Position numbers and translations under genes: made by a program. DNA of 64,000 nt, taken from assembly GCA_964568875.1 (NCBI GenBank), contig CAZMSH010000013.1, positions 28,889-92,888 of the forward strand. The letters are read 5' to 3'. Shown here one piece after another: positions 54,343 through 63,996 of the stretch. The notes beneath the pieces were generated by a model. It saw only the letters and a program-made list of their open reading frames with translations. It ran no database searches and had not been told where the DNA came from. Origin of the DNA: SLNP01 sp964568875 (GTDB lineage Bacteria; Bacteroidota; Bacteroidia; Bacteroidales; VadinHA17). The number at the start of each line of letters is the position of its first letter. Position 1 is the stretch's first letter.

Positions 54343-55293
54343 ATGGAAAATCCGGTTATTGAGTTAGTTATTGGTTTGGTACTTCTCCTGGGAGGCGGTG
54401 AATTCCTCGTAAGGGGAGGGGTGTCGCTGGCATCCAACTTCAGGATGTCTACCCTGGTAATAGGCGTGACAGTAGTTTCGCTGGGAACCTCGGCTCCTGA
54501 GCTTGTCGTGAGCGTGAATGCCGCTCTTTCGGGTCACCCCGATATTGCAATGGGAAATGTGATAGGGAGCAATATTGCAAATATCGGACTGGTACTGGGC
54601 CTTACCATTGTTATTCTTCCGGTGTTAGTAGATTCAAGGGCTCTTCTGTTTAACAGCCTGATAATGATAGGTTCGTCTATTCTTCTTTTCGTTTTTATCT
54701 GGGATGGCAGTCTGTCACGGACGGAAGGATTCTCTCTCCTGTCGCTGCTGATTGCTTTTGTATGGTATTCGATGCATCGTTCAAGAAGAAACCTGAGAAA
54801 CGGTATAGGGGATATACCTGAAAAAAAGTATTCCCTGGTTATATCGATTGTAATAGTGGCCATATCAGGATTCGCATTGGTTTTCGGAGCCAGGTATCTG
54901 GTAGAAGGGGCTTCTGAAATTGCACGAACCATCGGGGTTAGTGAAAGGGCCATATCTGTATCGGTAATTGCTCTGGGAACCAGCCTTCCCGAACTGGCCA
55001 CTTCAGCAATAGCAGCATTCAGGAAGGAGAGCGACATTTCACTGGGAAATATTATCGGATCAAATATCTTCAACATACTGGGGATATTAGGCGCTACAGC
55101 TTCCATCAGATCGATTGGTGTTTCTCAAAGGATACTTGACTTTGATATCATCTGGTGTCTGGCAGTCTCATTGTTCCTGTTTGTAATAATGTTACCTCTG
55201 CGTGTGGTAAAACTGGGTGTGATTAAGGGTGCAACTCTCGTCCTGATCTACACTACATATATATATCTGGTATTCTACAGTGATATAATTTAG
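54343..55293 (+). CDS. CaCA-family Na+/Ca2+ (cation/proton) antiporter
   Basis: Inner-membrane antiporter of 316 residues with about ten TM segments. The two inverted alpha repeats are clear: SLGTSAPELVVSVNAALSGH with GNVIGSNIANIGLVLGL in the first half, and ALGTSLPELATSAIAAFRKE with LGNIIGSNIFNILGILG in the second. This is the YrbG/NCX layout; it probably extrudes Ca2+ in exchange for Na+ or H+. It lies between tatA and a lolD-like gene in a loose operon; no functional link is evident. Confidence 0.92.
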   Translation: MENPVIELVIGLVLLLGGGEFLVRGGVSLASNFRMSTLVIGVTVVSLGTSAPELVVSVNAALSGHPDIAMGNVIGSNIANIGLVLGLTIVILPVLVDSRALLFNSLIMIGSSILLFVFIWDGSLSRTEGFSLLSLLIAFVWYSMHRSRRNLRNGIGDIPEKKYSLVISIVIVAISGFALVFGARYLVEGASEIARTIGVSERAISVSVIALGTSLPELATSAIAAFRKESDISLGNIIGSNIFNILGILGATASIRSIGVSQRILDFDIIWCLAVSLFLFVIMLPLRVVKLGVIKGATLVLIYTTYIYLVFYSDII

Positions 55294-55312
55294 GATTATT
55301 CGGAAAGGCATT

Positions 55313-55972
55313 ATGATAAAAGCAGCAGGAATATCAAAATCTTTCGGGGAACTGCGGGTACTGAAGGATATCAATCTTGAGATAAGAAGCGGCGAGGTGG
55401 TGTCGATAGTCGGCGCCAGTGGTGCCGGCAAGACAACTCTTCTGCAGATAATGGGTACTCTTGACAAGCCTTCAAGTGGAAGGATCTACTACAATAATAC
55501 CGATGTCACACTTATGAAGGGTAATAGTCTGTCAACTTTCAGGAACAGTAATATCGGATTTGTTTTTCAGTTTCATCAGCTGCTGCCGGAATTCACGGCC
55601 CTTGAAAATATCTGCATACCTGCATTTATTGCAGGCAGAGGAAAAACAGAAGCCGAAGCAAGAGCCCTTGAACTGCTGGGCTTCCTGAATCTTACCGACA
55701 GGAGCGAACATAAGCCTTCTGAACTCAGTGGTGGTGAACAACAGCGGGTAGCTGTGGCCAGGGCTCTTGTAAACAATCCTTCTGTAATACTCGCTGATGA
55801 GCCCTCCGGCAACCTCGATTCCGCTAATAAGGAGGAGCTTCACAAACTCTTTTTCAGGCTGCGCGACACCTTCGGACAGACAATAGTCATTGTAACCCAT
55901 GACCGCCAGCTTGCCGGTATGTCAGACCGCATTCTGGGCATTAAGGATGGGGTAATTGCAGATGGGGTTTAG
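55313..55972 (+). CDS. lolD: LolD-type ABC transporter ATPase
   Basis: Nucleotide-binding subunit of the lipoprotein-releasing transporter, 219 residues. Walker A GASGAGKTTLLQ, Q-loop VFQFHQLLPEFTALEN, signature LSGGEQQRVAVARAL, Walker B VILADEPSGNLD and switch His in VTHDRQL are all intact. FHQLLPEFTALENICIPAFI is the LolD-like stretch. It probably works with a LolC/E permease (one is encoded at 5840-7084). The next gene starts at or near its stop codon. Confidence 0.9.
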   Translation: MIKAAGISKSFGELRVLKDINLEIRSGEVVSIVGASGAGKTTLLQIMGTLDKPSSGRIYYNNTDVTLMKGNSLSTFRNSNIGFVFQFHQLLPEFTALENICIPAFIAGRGKTEAEARALELLGFLNLTDRSEHKPSELSGGEQQRVAVARALVNNPSVILADEPSGNLDSANKEELHKLFFRLRDTFGQTIVIVTHDRQLAGMSDRILGIKDGVIADGV

Positions 55973-55988
55973 AAATCAATTCACAGAG

Positions 55989-56765
55989 ATGGGATTGGGC
56001 AAAGCGGATTTGAAGGAATTTCTTGATGAAAAGGTCGAGCTATACAATAACCCCTCCTTTATTGCACCTGATCCCATTAGTATTCCTCACAGGTTTGAAT
56101 CGCTTCAGGACAGGGAGATTTCCGGCTTTCTCACGGCAACCATAGCCTGGGGACGTCGAGATCTGATATTGCGGGGTGCTGACATAATGATGGCAAGAAT
56201 GGGTGGTACACCCCATGAGTTTGTTACACGGGCACCTGATGATGAGTTTGAAGTTTTCTCAGACTTCGTGTACCGCACATTCAATGGTGTTGACTGCGTC
56301 TCATTCATGAAGTCACTTAGAAGCCTTTACCTCAATTACTCCAGCATGGAGGAGGTAATTGTTGAGGGCATGAAAGCTGACGGCGAGTTGACAACTGGTA
56401 TTAGGCACCTGCGTAAACAATTTTTTGCCGAGTACCATCCTGCGAGGAGCGAGAAGCATTTTGCAGACATCAGCCGTGGAGCAGCAGGCAAAAGGCTGAA
56501 CATGTTCCTGAGATGGATGGTCAGGCGCGACAACAGGGGTGTCGACTTCGGACTATGGAAACGGATCTCTCCTTCACAACTCTATATACCTCTCGATTTT
56601 CATGCAGGCAACACAGCAAGAAAGCTTGGCCTGCTGCATCGTAAAGCGAATGACTGGAAGGCTGTTGTTGAGCTGACTGAGGTGCTCAGGGAGTTTGATC
56701 CCACCGACCCGGTTAAGTATGACTTTGCATTATTCGGTTTGGGAATAAATGAAAAATTCAGGTAG
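55989..56765 (+). CDS. TIGR02757 family protein
   Basis: A 258-residue cytoplasmic protein of unknown function conserved in Bacteroidota (TIGR02757/DUF2400). Family segments: LKEFLDEKVELYNNPSFIAP, DPISIPHRFESLQDREISGF, ATIAWGRRDLILRGADIMMA, KRLNMFLRWMVRRDNRGVDF, LYIPLDFHAGNTARKLGLLH and, near the end, DPVKYDFALFGLGINEKF. The helical fold and D/N-x-GVDFG motif have led to suggestions of a nucleic-acid enzyme related to DNA glycosylases, which is unproven. ATG 55989 is chosen to match the family N-terminus; ATG 55962 is possible and would overlap lolD. Confidence 0.85.
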   Translation: MGLGKADLKEFLDEKVELYNNPSFIAPDPISIPHRFESLQDREISGFLTATIAWGRRDLILRGADIMMARMGGTPHEFVTRAPDDEFEVFSDFVYRTFNGVDCVSFMKSLRSLYLNYSSMEEVIVEGMKADGELTTGIRHLRKQFFAEYHPARSEKHFADISRGAAGKRLNMFLRWMVRRDNRGVDFGLWKRISPSQLYIPLDFHAGNTARKLGLLHRKANDWKAVVELTEVLREFDPTDPVKYDFALFGLGINEKFR

Positions 56766-56768
56766 GAA

Positions 56769-57491
56769 ATGGGGAACGACTGGTTTGAGTTCAAGCATTT
56801 CAGAATAGATCAGCAGGGAGATGTGTTCAGGGTGGGAACCGACGGGGTGCTGCTTGGGGCATGGGCCGCTGCAGATAGCCAGCGAGTAAAAAGAATTCTT
56901 GATATCGGAACTGGAACCGGCCTTTTAGCCCTGATGCTGGCTCAGCGGTTTCCGGGGGCTGCCATAACAGCTATTGAACCACATAAGTCCTCATGGGAGG
57001 TGGCTGTGAGGAATGTCAGGGCATCACCGTGGGCCGGTACCATCGAGGTTCTTAATACGTCGCTGGAAGAGTACTCTGCAAATTGTACAAGCAGTTACGA
57101 CCTGGTGGTTACCAATCCACCCTTTTTCTCAGGTTCACTGAAAAATCCTGATCCGCATAAAGCCTCATTCCGCCATGCAGGTGAGCTGACCACTGCAGAC
57201 ATGATAGAAGACAGTCTCAGGGTTATGACAAAAGAAGGTGTCCTCAGTGTCATCATGCCGTGGGCTGAGGGCAATGTAATGGTTGCTGAGGCTGCCTCTG
57301 CAGGACTTTTTTGCAGCAGGATGGTAAAGGTAAGGCCACTGCACTCATCACCTTTCAGCAGGCTGTTGCTCGAATTCACTACCCTGAGGGTACCTCCTGC
57401 AGTAAGGATACTGACAATGGGACACCCCTCCCATGGGGGGTATACCAATGATTATGTGGATCTTACCAGGGATTTTTACCTTAACTTCTGA
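56769..57491 (+). CDS. trmN6: tRNA1(Val) (adenine-37-N6)-methyltransferase-like
   Basis: Class I SAM-dependent methyltransferase of 240 residues. Motif I is ILDIGTGTGLLALMLAQRF and motif IV is the catalytic NPPF (DLVVTNPPFFSGSL), as in N6-adenine enzymes acting on RNA. The N-terminal FKHFRIDQQGDVFRVGTDGV, with a GTDGVLLGAW stretch, is the TrmN6/YfiC signature. It starts 3 bases after the TIGR02757 stop codon, the last plus-strand gene of this run. Substrate assignment follows the family only. Confidence 0.87.
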   Translation: MGNDWFEFKHFRIDQQGDVFRVGTDGVLLGAWAAADSQRVKRILDIGTGTGLLALMLAQRFPGAAITAIEPHKSSWEVAVRNVRASPWAGTIEVLNTSLEEYSANCTSSYDLVVTNPPFFSGSLKNPDPHKASFRHAGELTTADMIEDSLRVMTKEGVLSVIMPWAEGNVMVAEAASAGLFCSRMVKVRPLHSSPFSRLLLEFTTLRVPPAVRILTMGHPSHGGYTNDYVDLTRDFYLNF

Positions 57492-57531
57492 CCGGCGGTA
57501 ATACAGGTGCTCTTAAGCGTATTGGTATTCG

Positions 57532-58866
57532 CTACGCAATATGCTCTGACATCGGCAGTCCGTACTCCTCAACCATCTTGATGTCGATGGTCTCAAGCTC
57601 GTCGAGAACCGGATTGTAGATACCGGGAAGCACGGGTCTGTAGACACCTGTAAGGGTAATTTTTCCTTCCAGCACCATCTTAACCGCAATTGCTGCCGGA
57701 AGTGATACGGTTCTTGCAATTGATGTGTTTGTTACCGGAGTTCCGAAGTCAACCATACTTGACTTGATAACCTCTCTGCTGCCATCCTTCCATTTTGCAA
57801 CGAAAATATGCTGCATAACCACCATATCACGTTCCTCATTTCCGAGCATCATCCTGGCTATCATCCTGTCGGATGTTATCTCGAAAGGCGATGTTTCTCC
57901 GTAGCCCATTGGTTCATTGTCGAAGAAACCCAGAAATGCAAATGCCTCCATGGCCCTGCTGTTGACCTCAATACCTGCCTTCTTTGCAAGTAGACTGCGT
58001 GTGTCGCCGCTGCCAAGACCTGCCCTTTCAGCTACGAAAGCGCTCCATGTCATACCTGTATAGTCTTTAACTTCGTCGTCGAGCATGTTTATCGACTTCA
58101 TCAGGTCGAGGGTTTCACACCAGCCCGGGAACCGGAATGTGCCGCGGTACATTGTTTTTGTCTCAGGAATACCGTAAATGTCTATATAGCTTATTGAATC
58201 ACGATTGGGGTAGACTTCCAGCTTACCAACGCCGGGGAAGTCCATGCCAAACCGGTCTTTGAAGAGGTTTACCGGCTCGATCTCAATCTTATTACCCTTT
58301 TTAAGATATTGAGCGTTGTTGCGGCTTGCCAGCACAACTCCCTTCGGGCTCCATGAGAATTTATATCCCAGAGGATTTGTTGCAGCCTCAGGTGCCGGAA
58401 GGGCGCCGCAGAGTGAGTAGAACTCCTCTATCTCCCCTCCTTTATCGTGAACATGGTCTATTATCCTCATTGCAGACATATGGTCAATACCGGGATCAAC
58501 GCCAATTTCGTTGAGGAGGATAACGCCGGCCTTTACCGCTTCATCATGAAGGGCCTGCATGGCGGGCTGAACATATGATGTTGTTATAAGAGGTTTTTTA
58601 TGTTCGATACAAAGTTTTGCCACATCAACATGATACCTGTAGGGGAGCAGACTGACAGTAAGATCAGAGTCCTTTACCATCTTTGAGAGGGTAACCATAT
58701 CTTCTGTCTGCCATGCAACCGATCTTCCGTTTTTATGGCCCCGGACAAGCACTTCCGCCTTTTCCACAGTACGGGTTGCAATAATAACTACAAATCCCTC
58801 TTCGAGGAGATATTCAACCATTGGCTTTGCAACCAGCCCGGCGCCGAGAATAAGTACTTTCTTCAT
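57532..58866 (-). CDS. Saccharopine dehydrogenase-family oxidoreductase
   Basis: A 444-residue NAD(P)-dependent enzyme with a Rossmann start (KVLILGAGLVAKPMVEYLLE), then TVSLLPYRYHVDVAKLCIEH, GVILLNEIGVDPGIDHMSAM (the substrate-site loop), GALPAPEAATNPLGYKFSWS and RFPGWCETLDLMKSINMLDD. This is the Lys9-like (glutamate-forming) saccharopine reductase family, which works in lysine metabolism through saccharopine/aminoadipate semialdehyde. Bacterial relatives may have other substrates, such as carboxynorspermidine. No lysine-pathway gene is adjacent. Confidence 0.87.
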   Translation of the reverse strand: MKKVLILGAGLVAKPMVEYLLEEGFVVIIATRTVEKAEVLVRGHKNGRSVAWQTEDMVTLSKMVKDSDLTVSLLPYRYHVDVAKLCIEHKKPLITTSYVQPAMQALHDEAVKAGVILLNEIGVDPGIDHMSAMRIIDHVHDKGGEIEEFYSLCGALPAPEAATNPLGYKFSWSPKGVVLASRNNAQYLKKGNKIEIEPVNLFKDRFGMDFPGVGKLEVYPNRDSISYIDIYGIPETKTMYRGTFRFPGWCETLDLMKSINMLDDEVKDYTGMTWSAFVAERAGLGSGDTRSLLAKKAGIEVNSRAMEAFAFLGFFDNEPMGYGETSPFEITSDRMIARMMLGNEERDMVVMQHIFVAKWKDGSREVIKSSMVDFGTPVTNTSIARTVSLPAAIAVKMVLEGKITLTGVYRPVLPGIYNPVLDELETIDIKMVEEYGLPMSEHIA

Positions 58867-58943
58867 GTTTGCAGTTTCCTTTTTTAATTGGGTTTAATAC
58901 AGATTTATCTGGTGTTTTTCAGTGCCCTAAAAGTAAACAAAGA

Positions 58944-58986
58944 TTCCGGTAACTGATATGATATTAGTCTGTTTCAATTACCGGAA
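58944..58986. promoter_or_regulatory. 9-bp inverted repeat between divergent genes
   Basis: TTCCGGTAA (58944-58952) and TTACCGGAA (58978-58986) are perfect inverted copies with a 25-base spacer in the intergenic region between the saccharopine dehydrogenase-like gene and mutS. The geometry fits two operator half sites or two sites for one regulator; it could also be chance. Confidence 0.45.
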
Positions 58987-59038
58987 ATTATCAACAAAGT
59001 TTTAATATCTGCTGAATGGATTACTGGTCTGTTGTATA

Positions 59039-59070
59039 TTTGTTCCGTTCCGCCGGTATTGCTATTTTTG
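59039..59070 (+). promoter_or_regulatory. Full Bacteroidota promoter for mutS
   Basis: TTTG (59039-59042), a 20-base spacer and TATTTTTG (59063-59070) match the full consensus. The TTTG is itself the end of another TAnnTTTG (TATATTTG at 59035-59042), so two promoters may be nested. Leader length to ATG 59109 is about 33 nt for the downstream one. Confidence 0.75.
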
Positions 59071-59108
59071 ACGGATATTCGTGCAAGGGCCAGATCAGTT
59101 ATATATAA

Positions 59109-61718
59109 ATGCCACATTCACAGAAGTATATTGAAACTCCGCTGATGAAGCAGTATTATTCCATCAAGGCAAAGCACCCTGATGCCATACTGCTGTTCAG
59201 GGTTGGGGACTTTTATGAAACTTTTGGTGAAGATGCGATAAAGGCATCGGGAATATTGGGTATAACGCTTACACGCCGGGCCAATGGTGCAGCTTCCTAT
59301 GTTGAGCTGGCAGGATTTCCGCATCACTCTCTTGACACATATCTGCCCCGCCTGGTACGAGCCGGGCAGAGGGTAGCCATTTGCGAGCAGCTTGAGGATC
59401 CTAAGCTGGCGAAAAAAATCGTAAAGAGGGGAATTACAGAACTTGTGACACCAGGTGTCTCCCTTAATGAGAATGTACTTACCCACAAGGAGAATAATTT
59501 TCTCGCAGCTGTGCATATAGACAGGAAGGTCGCGGGAGTCGCATTTCTTGATATTTCGACAGGTGAGTTCTATGCAGCCGAAGGCACCTTTGAATATGCA
59601 GATCAGTTGCTAAGTAACTTTCAGCCTAAGGAAGTTCTGTGCGAAAAGAGGAAATCGGATATTTACACAGAGTATTTCGGGTCGCGTTTTTACACCTACA
59701 GGCTTGATGACTGGATTTTTACCCGTGATGCAGCCGACGACAGGCTTCTGAAGCAGTTCGGAACAACTTCACTGAAAGGCTTCGGTGTACAGTCACTATC
59801 GTCAGGTACTATTGCCGCCGGAGCAATACTTCATTATCTTGATCTTACTTGTCATGAGCAGTTGGGTCATGTCACTTCAATATCAAGAGTAGAGGAGGAG
59901 AGGTATGTCTGGCTTGACAAGTTTACAATAAGAAACCTTGAACTTTTCTTCTCTCCCTATGAGGGAGCCAGAACACTTCTTGACACTCTTGACAGGACGG
60001 TTTCTCCGATGGGAGGAAGGTTGTTGCGACGCTGGATTTCTCTTCCCCTGAAGGAGAGACAGCCGGTTGAGGAGCGACTTGATATTGTCGGACATATGGC
60101 CGCCGATCCGGGTTTCAGAGAGAATCTTTCATCTCATATTTATCAGATCGGAGACCTTGAGAGGCTCATTTCCCGCGTAGCGGTAATGCGTATCAACCCC
60201 AGGGAGGTGGTTCAGCTGAAGAGGGCTCTCAGAGCGCTGGAGCCGTTACGCAGGATTTGTGAAGAGAGCGGTGTTGAACCACTGAAGAATCTGGCATCTC
60301 AGATCAATCCGTGCACAAATGTGGCTGACCGTATTGAAAAAGAACTGACTGCTGATCCTCCGGCAGCTGTGGTAAAGGGAAATGTTATTGCCGCAGGAGT
60401 CTCTGCCGAACTTGATGAGCTGAGGGATATCAGAACCAGTGGTAAAGACTATCTGATAGCACTCCAGAACAGGGAGATAGAACGTACCGGGATTACCTCA
60501 CTTAAGGTTGGATACAATAATGTGTTCGGTTACTACATTGAAGTACGCAATACTCATCGCGACAAGGTTCCTCAGGAGTGGATAAGAAAGCAGACTCTGG
60601 TAAGCGCTGAGAGATACATTACCGAAGAATTAAAGGAGTATGAAAACAAGATTTTAGGTGCTGAGGAGAGGATACTCAGTCTCGAGAACAACCTCTTCAG
60701 CGAGTTGGTGATTTTTCTCGCTGATTTTATTGCAACCATCCAGCTCAATGCGTCGATGGTTGCCAGGCTGGACTGTCTGTTGTCTTTTGCATCGGTTTCG
60801 GTTGATAACGGCTATGTCAGGCCGGTGCTGGATGATTCTGCAGTTCTTGATATACGTGACGGCCGTCATCCGGTTATAGAAAAGCAGCTCCCACCCGAGG
60901 ATCCCTATATCCCCAATGATGTTTTTCTCGATACTGACGATCAGCAGATAATAATTCTTACCGGTCCGAATATGTCCGGCAAGTCAGCACTGTTGCGCCA
61001 AACTGCCCTTATAGTTATCATGGCACAGATGGGCTGTTTTGTGCCGGCATCGCAGGCGCGCATCGGCATTGTTGATAAGATATTTACCAGGGTGGGGGCA
61101 TCAGACAACCTGAGTCTTGGCGAGTCAACATTCATGGTTGAAATGAATGAGGCTGCAAGCATTCTTAACAACATTTCAGGCCGCAGCCTTATTTTGCTTG
61201 ATGAGATCGGACGCGGCACCAGCACTTATGACGGTATTTCCATAGCCTGGGCCATGGTTGAGTACCTGCATGAGAACCGCAACAGGGCCAAGACCCTTTT
61301 TGCAACTCATTATCACGAGCTTAACGAAATGGAGAATTCATTCGGCAGGGTGAAGAACTACAATGTATCGATAAAAGAGTTGGACAACAAGATTGTATTT
61401 CTGCGCAAACTAAAGCGGGGTGGCAGTGAGCATAGCTTTGGCATTCATGTTGCCAGGATGGCAGGGATGCCTGGAAGCGTGGTTATGAGAGCCGGCGAGA
61501 TACTCAGGGAGCTTGAGCAGACTCATGACCGACAGGAGCTTACGAGACCCATTAATGAAATTGTATCGGGCAGGGAGGGTCTGCAGCTGAGCATATTCCA
61601 GCTTGATGACCCTGTACTGAAGCAGATCAGGGATGAGATACTTGGAACCGATATCAATAATTTAACACCAATGGAAGCTCTTAATAAGCTCTACAACATA
61701 CAGAAGTTGCTCAGGTAG
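59109..61718 (+). CDS. mutS: DNA mismatch repair protein MutS
   Basis: Recognises mismatches and small loops and starts repair with MutL. The product is 869 residues, normal for MutS1. N-terminal mismatch-reading Phe-x-Glu is in RVGDFYETFGEDAI; the connector, lever and clamp regions follow; the ATPase has Walker A GPNMSGKSALLRQTALIVIM, Walker B LILLDEIGRGTSTYDGIS and FATHYHELNEME. The C-terminus (MEALNKLYNIQKLL) is the usual dimerisation tip. It has its own promoter, and an S9 peptidase gene follows after 85 bases. Confidence 0.98.
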   Translation: MPHSQKYIETPLMKQYYSIKAKHPDAILLFRVGDFYETFGEDAIKASGILGITLTRRANGAASYVELAGFPHHSLDTYLPRLVRAGQRVAICEQLEDPKLAKKIVKRGITELVTPGVSLNENVLTHKENNFLAAVHIDRKVAGVAFLDISTGEFYAAEGTFEYADQLLSNFQPKEVLCEKRKSDIYTEYFGSRFYTYRLDDWIFTRDAADDRLLKQFGTTSLKGFGVQSLSSGTIAAGAILHYLDLTCHEQLGHVTSISRVEEERYVWLDKFTIRNLELFFSPYEGARTLLDTLDRTVSPMGGRLLRRWISLPLKERQPVEERLDIVGHMAADPGFRENLSSHIYQIGDLERLISRVAVMRINPREVVQLKRALRALEPLRRICEESGVEPLKNLASQINPCTNVADRIEKELTADPPAAVVKGNVIAAGVSAELDELRDIRTSGKDYLIALQNREIERTGITSLKVGYNNVFGYYIEVRNTHRDKVPQEWIRKQTLVSAERYITEELKEYENKILGAEERILSLENNLFSELVIFLADFIATIQLNASMVARLDCLLSFASVSVDNGYVRPVLDDSAVLDIRDGRHPVIEKQLPPEDPYIPNDVFLDTDDQQIIILTGPNMSGKSALLRQTALIVIMAQMGCFVPASQARIGIVDKIFTRVGASDNLSLGESTFMVEMNEAASILNNISGRSLILLDEIGRGTSTYDGISIAWAMVEYLHENRNRAKTLFATHYHELNEMENSFGRVKNYNVSIKELDNKIVFLRKLKRGGSEHSFGIHVARMAGMPGSVVMRAGEILRELEQTHDRQELTRPINEIVSGREGLQLSIFQLDDPVLKQIRDEILGTDINNLTPMEALNKLYNIQKLLR

Positions 61719-61803
61719 AATCATTTTTTGCTGTATCTTACATTCCTGACAATTGGAAAAGCCTGGCACAGGATAAAAAAATACAAAATAAATTTACAGA
61801 TAT

Positions 61804-63996
61804 ATGAAAAGGAGTATCACACTTTTTGTGCTTATAGCACTGATAAGCGGCGTTAATGCCCAAAAGACGGCTTTTACTGTCAATGACGCGCTGAACGTTG
61901 TTTCTTTTTCGGTTCGCGATATAACCGATGACGGAATGCTGATAGCGGGTACCACCAATACAAGGCGTGACCGGCTGAATGTCGATCATCAGAGGTATGG
62001 GGATCCGAACTATGTCTCTCCCTCATACAGTAAACTTTTGATACTTAATACCAACACAGGTGAACAGACACCGGTGCTCAATGAGCCGGTGATCCTTGGC
62101 AGCGTTGCATGGTCGCCCGATGGCAGCAGCCTTGCTTTCATAATATATGAAGATGAACGATTCCGGCTGACTATCTATGATCAGGCAAGGAAGAGGGTAC
62201 GCCGGCTAAATCTGCGCACAGACAGGGAGATTGCCTCCGGTTCCTCAATAATATGGACGCCCGACGGCAAGGGGGTGCTGCTGAATTTTCGCGAGCATGG
62301 ATGGAAGGAGAAGGGTGACTCGATGTTCAGAGAGGCAACAGCGGGCCCGGTGACGGTTTATGACGGTAGCAGACCATTTTTGAAATGGGACGAGATAAGG
62401 AACCATGCTTCACTCTCTATGACCGGACTTGTGGACATAAACAGCCAGGCGGTCACAATGCTGCTGAAGGAGGAGCGTAACGGGAGCCTGCGGCTGTCGA
62501 AGGATGGTAAGTACCTGAGCTATGCCGTTACCTATCCCAAGAAAACTGTATATGATAACCGTGGCGGTGCTGAGTATCAGATGAACTATATTGAGATGGG
62601 AAATCCTGATTCTGTAAGGGTGCTTGTAAAGAAGAGTGAAAGGAGAATTTCTGTTACCTGGAATGATGAAAACAGTGTTTATGCCTATGCCGATTCGGCA
62701 AAGATATTTATTAACGGACCGGGTTGGGAAAAGCCCAGAAGAGTTGGGCGCGACACCACAGAGATAACAAAGAAGGATACTGTTAAGGTAAGGCTGAGCG
62801 TCAACCGTTGGAGTCCTGATGGATCGAAGATACTCGCTTCATCGCAGAACGGCTACTGGCTCGTCGATGTTGAGAGCGGAGAGATGGAAGATGTTTACAG
62901 GTTTCCCGAAGATCGCGAAAAGGAACCTTCTCTGTCGGTTACTGCCTGGAGTCCTGATGGCAGGTACCTTTATATGACAACCTCGGCACGGGACAAATGG
63001 GAAAGAGGACTGCTGATGTATGATATGGCAGAGAAACGGTTCAGAGAACTGGTTAAGGATTCAAATCTTTATTCGGGCTGGAGACTGACGAAGAGTGGTG
63101 ACAAGTTTATTTACACGGTATCAGACGGTGATATGCCAACCGATCTCTATATTGCAGACAATGAGCTTCGGAATGTTAAACAGCTTACCGACCTCAACCC
63201 CTGGATGAAGGAGAGGAAGATATCGAAGAGTGAATTGGTAAAGTATCGCGATTCTGATGGTAAAGAGCTGTGGGGTATACTTTATTATCCGGTTGATTAC
63301 GAAGAGGGTAAGAGGTACCCACTGGTATGTGAAATATATGAAGGTTTTTTCTCGAACGGCTACAACTACTCAATGCAGTTATTTGCTAACGCCGGTTATT
63401 TTGGATTCAGACCTTCGGTAAATCTGATACAGGGGTATCCGGGAGAGGCATGGATTAAGGGAATAACAGCAGGCATCAACAAGCTTATTGATGAGGGTTT
63501 GGTGGATGAGAATAAGCTAGGCGTGCAGGGAGGCAGTTATGGCGGTTACGCAACCTCACTGCTAATAACTCAGACAGACAGGTTTGCTGCGGCAATAAAT
63601 ATTTCGGGAAAGACGAATATTGTAAGCTTCCTTGGCGACAGTCCTAGAATAGGTACGCGCAATTATTCGGCAGCTGAGAATGGTCAGGACAGGATAGGTG
63701 AAACTCTGTGGGAGGCACCCATGAAGTATTTTGCCACTTCGGCGGTACTGCACGCTGATCGTATAAAGACACCGCACCTGATATTAACCGGTGAAGGGGA
63801 CTGGAATGTGCCGGCTATTAACAGCCGGGAGCTGTACTACGCTATGCGCAGGCTCGGTAAGGAGGTTATGTGGGTCAACTATGTAAATGGAGGTCACGGC
63901 GCCGGTACTGCCAGTAACGAAGCCGACTTTTTCGACCATTGGGAGAGAGTTATAGGGTGGTATGAGAAGTATTTTAATAAGAACGGTGAACGGTAA
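61804..63996 (+). CDS. S9-family (prolyl oligopeptidase-like) exported peptidase
   Basis: A 730-residue serine peptidase with signal peptide (~1-19, ISGVNAQ), so periplasmic or outer-membrane-associated. Residues ~30-450 contain PD40-like beta-propeller blades (VAWSPDGSSLAFIIYEDERF, NRWSPDGSKILASSQNGYWL, TAWSPDGRYLYMTTSA). The C-terminal alpha/beta-hydrolase (~470-730) has the nucleophile in GVQGGSYGGYATSLLITQ, the acid in LTGEGDWNVPAINSRELYYA and the His in NGGHGAG. It probably cleaves oligopeptides as a dipeptidyl or acyl-aminoacyl peptidase; specificity is not visible. The gene is complete: TAA at 63994-63996. Confidence 0.88.
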   Translation: MKRSITLFVLIALISGVNAQKTAFTVNDALNVVSFSVRDITDDGMLIAGTTNTRRDRLNVDHQRYGDPNYVSPSYSKLLILNTNTGEQTPVLNEPVILGSVAWSPDGSSLAFIIYEDERFRLTIYDQARKRVRRLNLRTDREIASGSSIIWTPDGKGVLLNFREHGWKEKGDSMFREATAGPVTVYDGSRPFLKWDEIRNHASLSMTGLVDINSQAVTMLLKEERNGSLRLSKDGKYLSYAVTYPKKTVYDNRGGAEYQMNYIEMGNPDSVRVLVKKSERRISVTWNDENSVYAYADSAKIFINGPGWEKPRRVGRDTTEITKKDTVKVRLSVNRWSPDGSKILASSQNGYWLVDVESGEMEDVYRFPEDREKEPSLSVTAWSPDGRYLYMTTSARDKWERGLLMYDMAEKRFRELVKDSNLYSGWRLTKSGDKFIYTVSDGDMPTDLYIADNELRNVKQLTDLNPWMKERKISKSELVKYRDSDGKELWGILYYPVDYEEGKRYPLVCEIYEGFFSNGYNYSMQLFANAGYFGFRPSVNLIQGYPGEAWIKGITAGINKLIDEGLVDENKLGVQGGSYGGYATSLLITQTDRFAAAINISGKTNIVSFLGDSPRIGTRNYSAAENGQDRIGETLWEAPMKYFATSAVLHADRIKTPHLILTGEGDWNVPAINSRELYYAMRRLGKEVMWVNYVNGGHGAGTASNEADFFDHWERVIGWYEKYFNKNGER

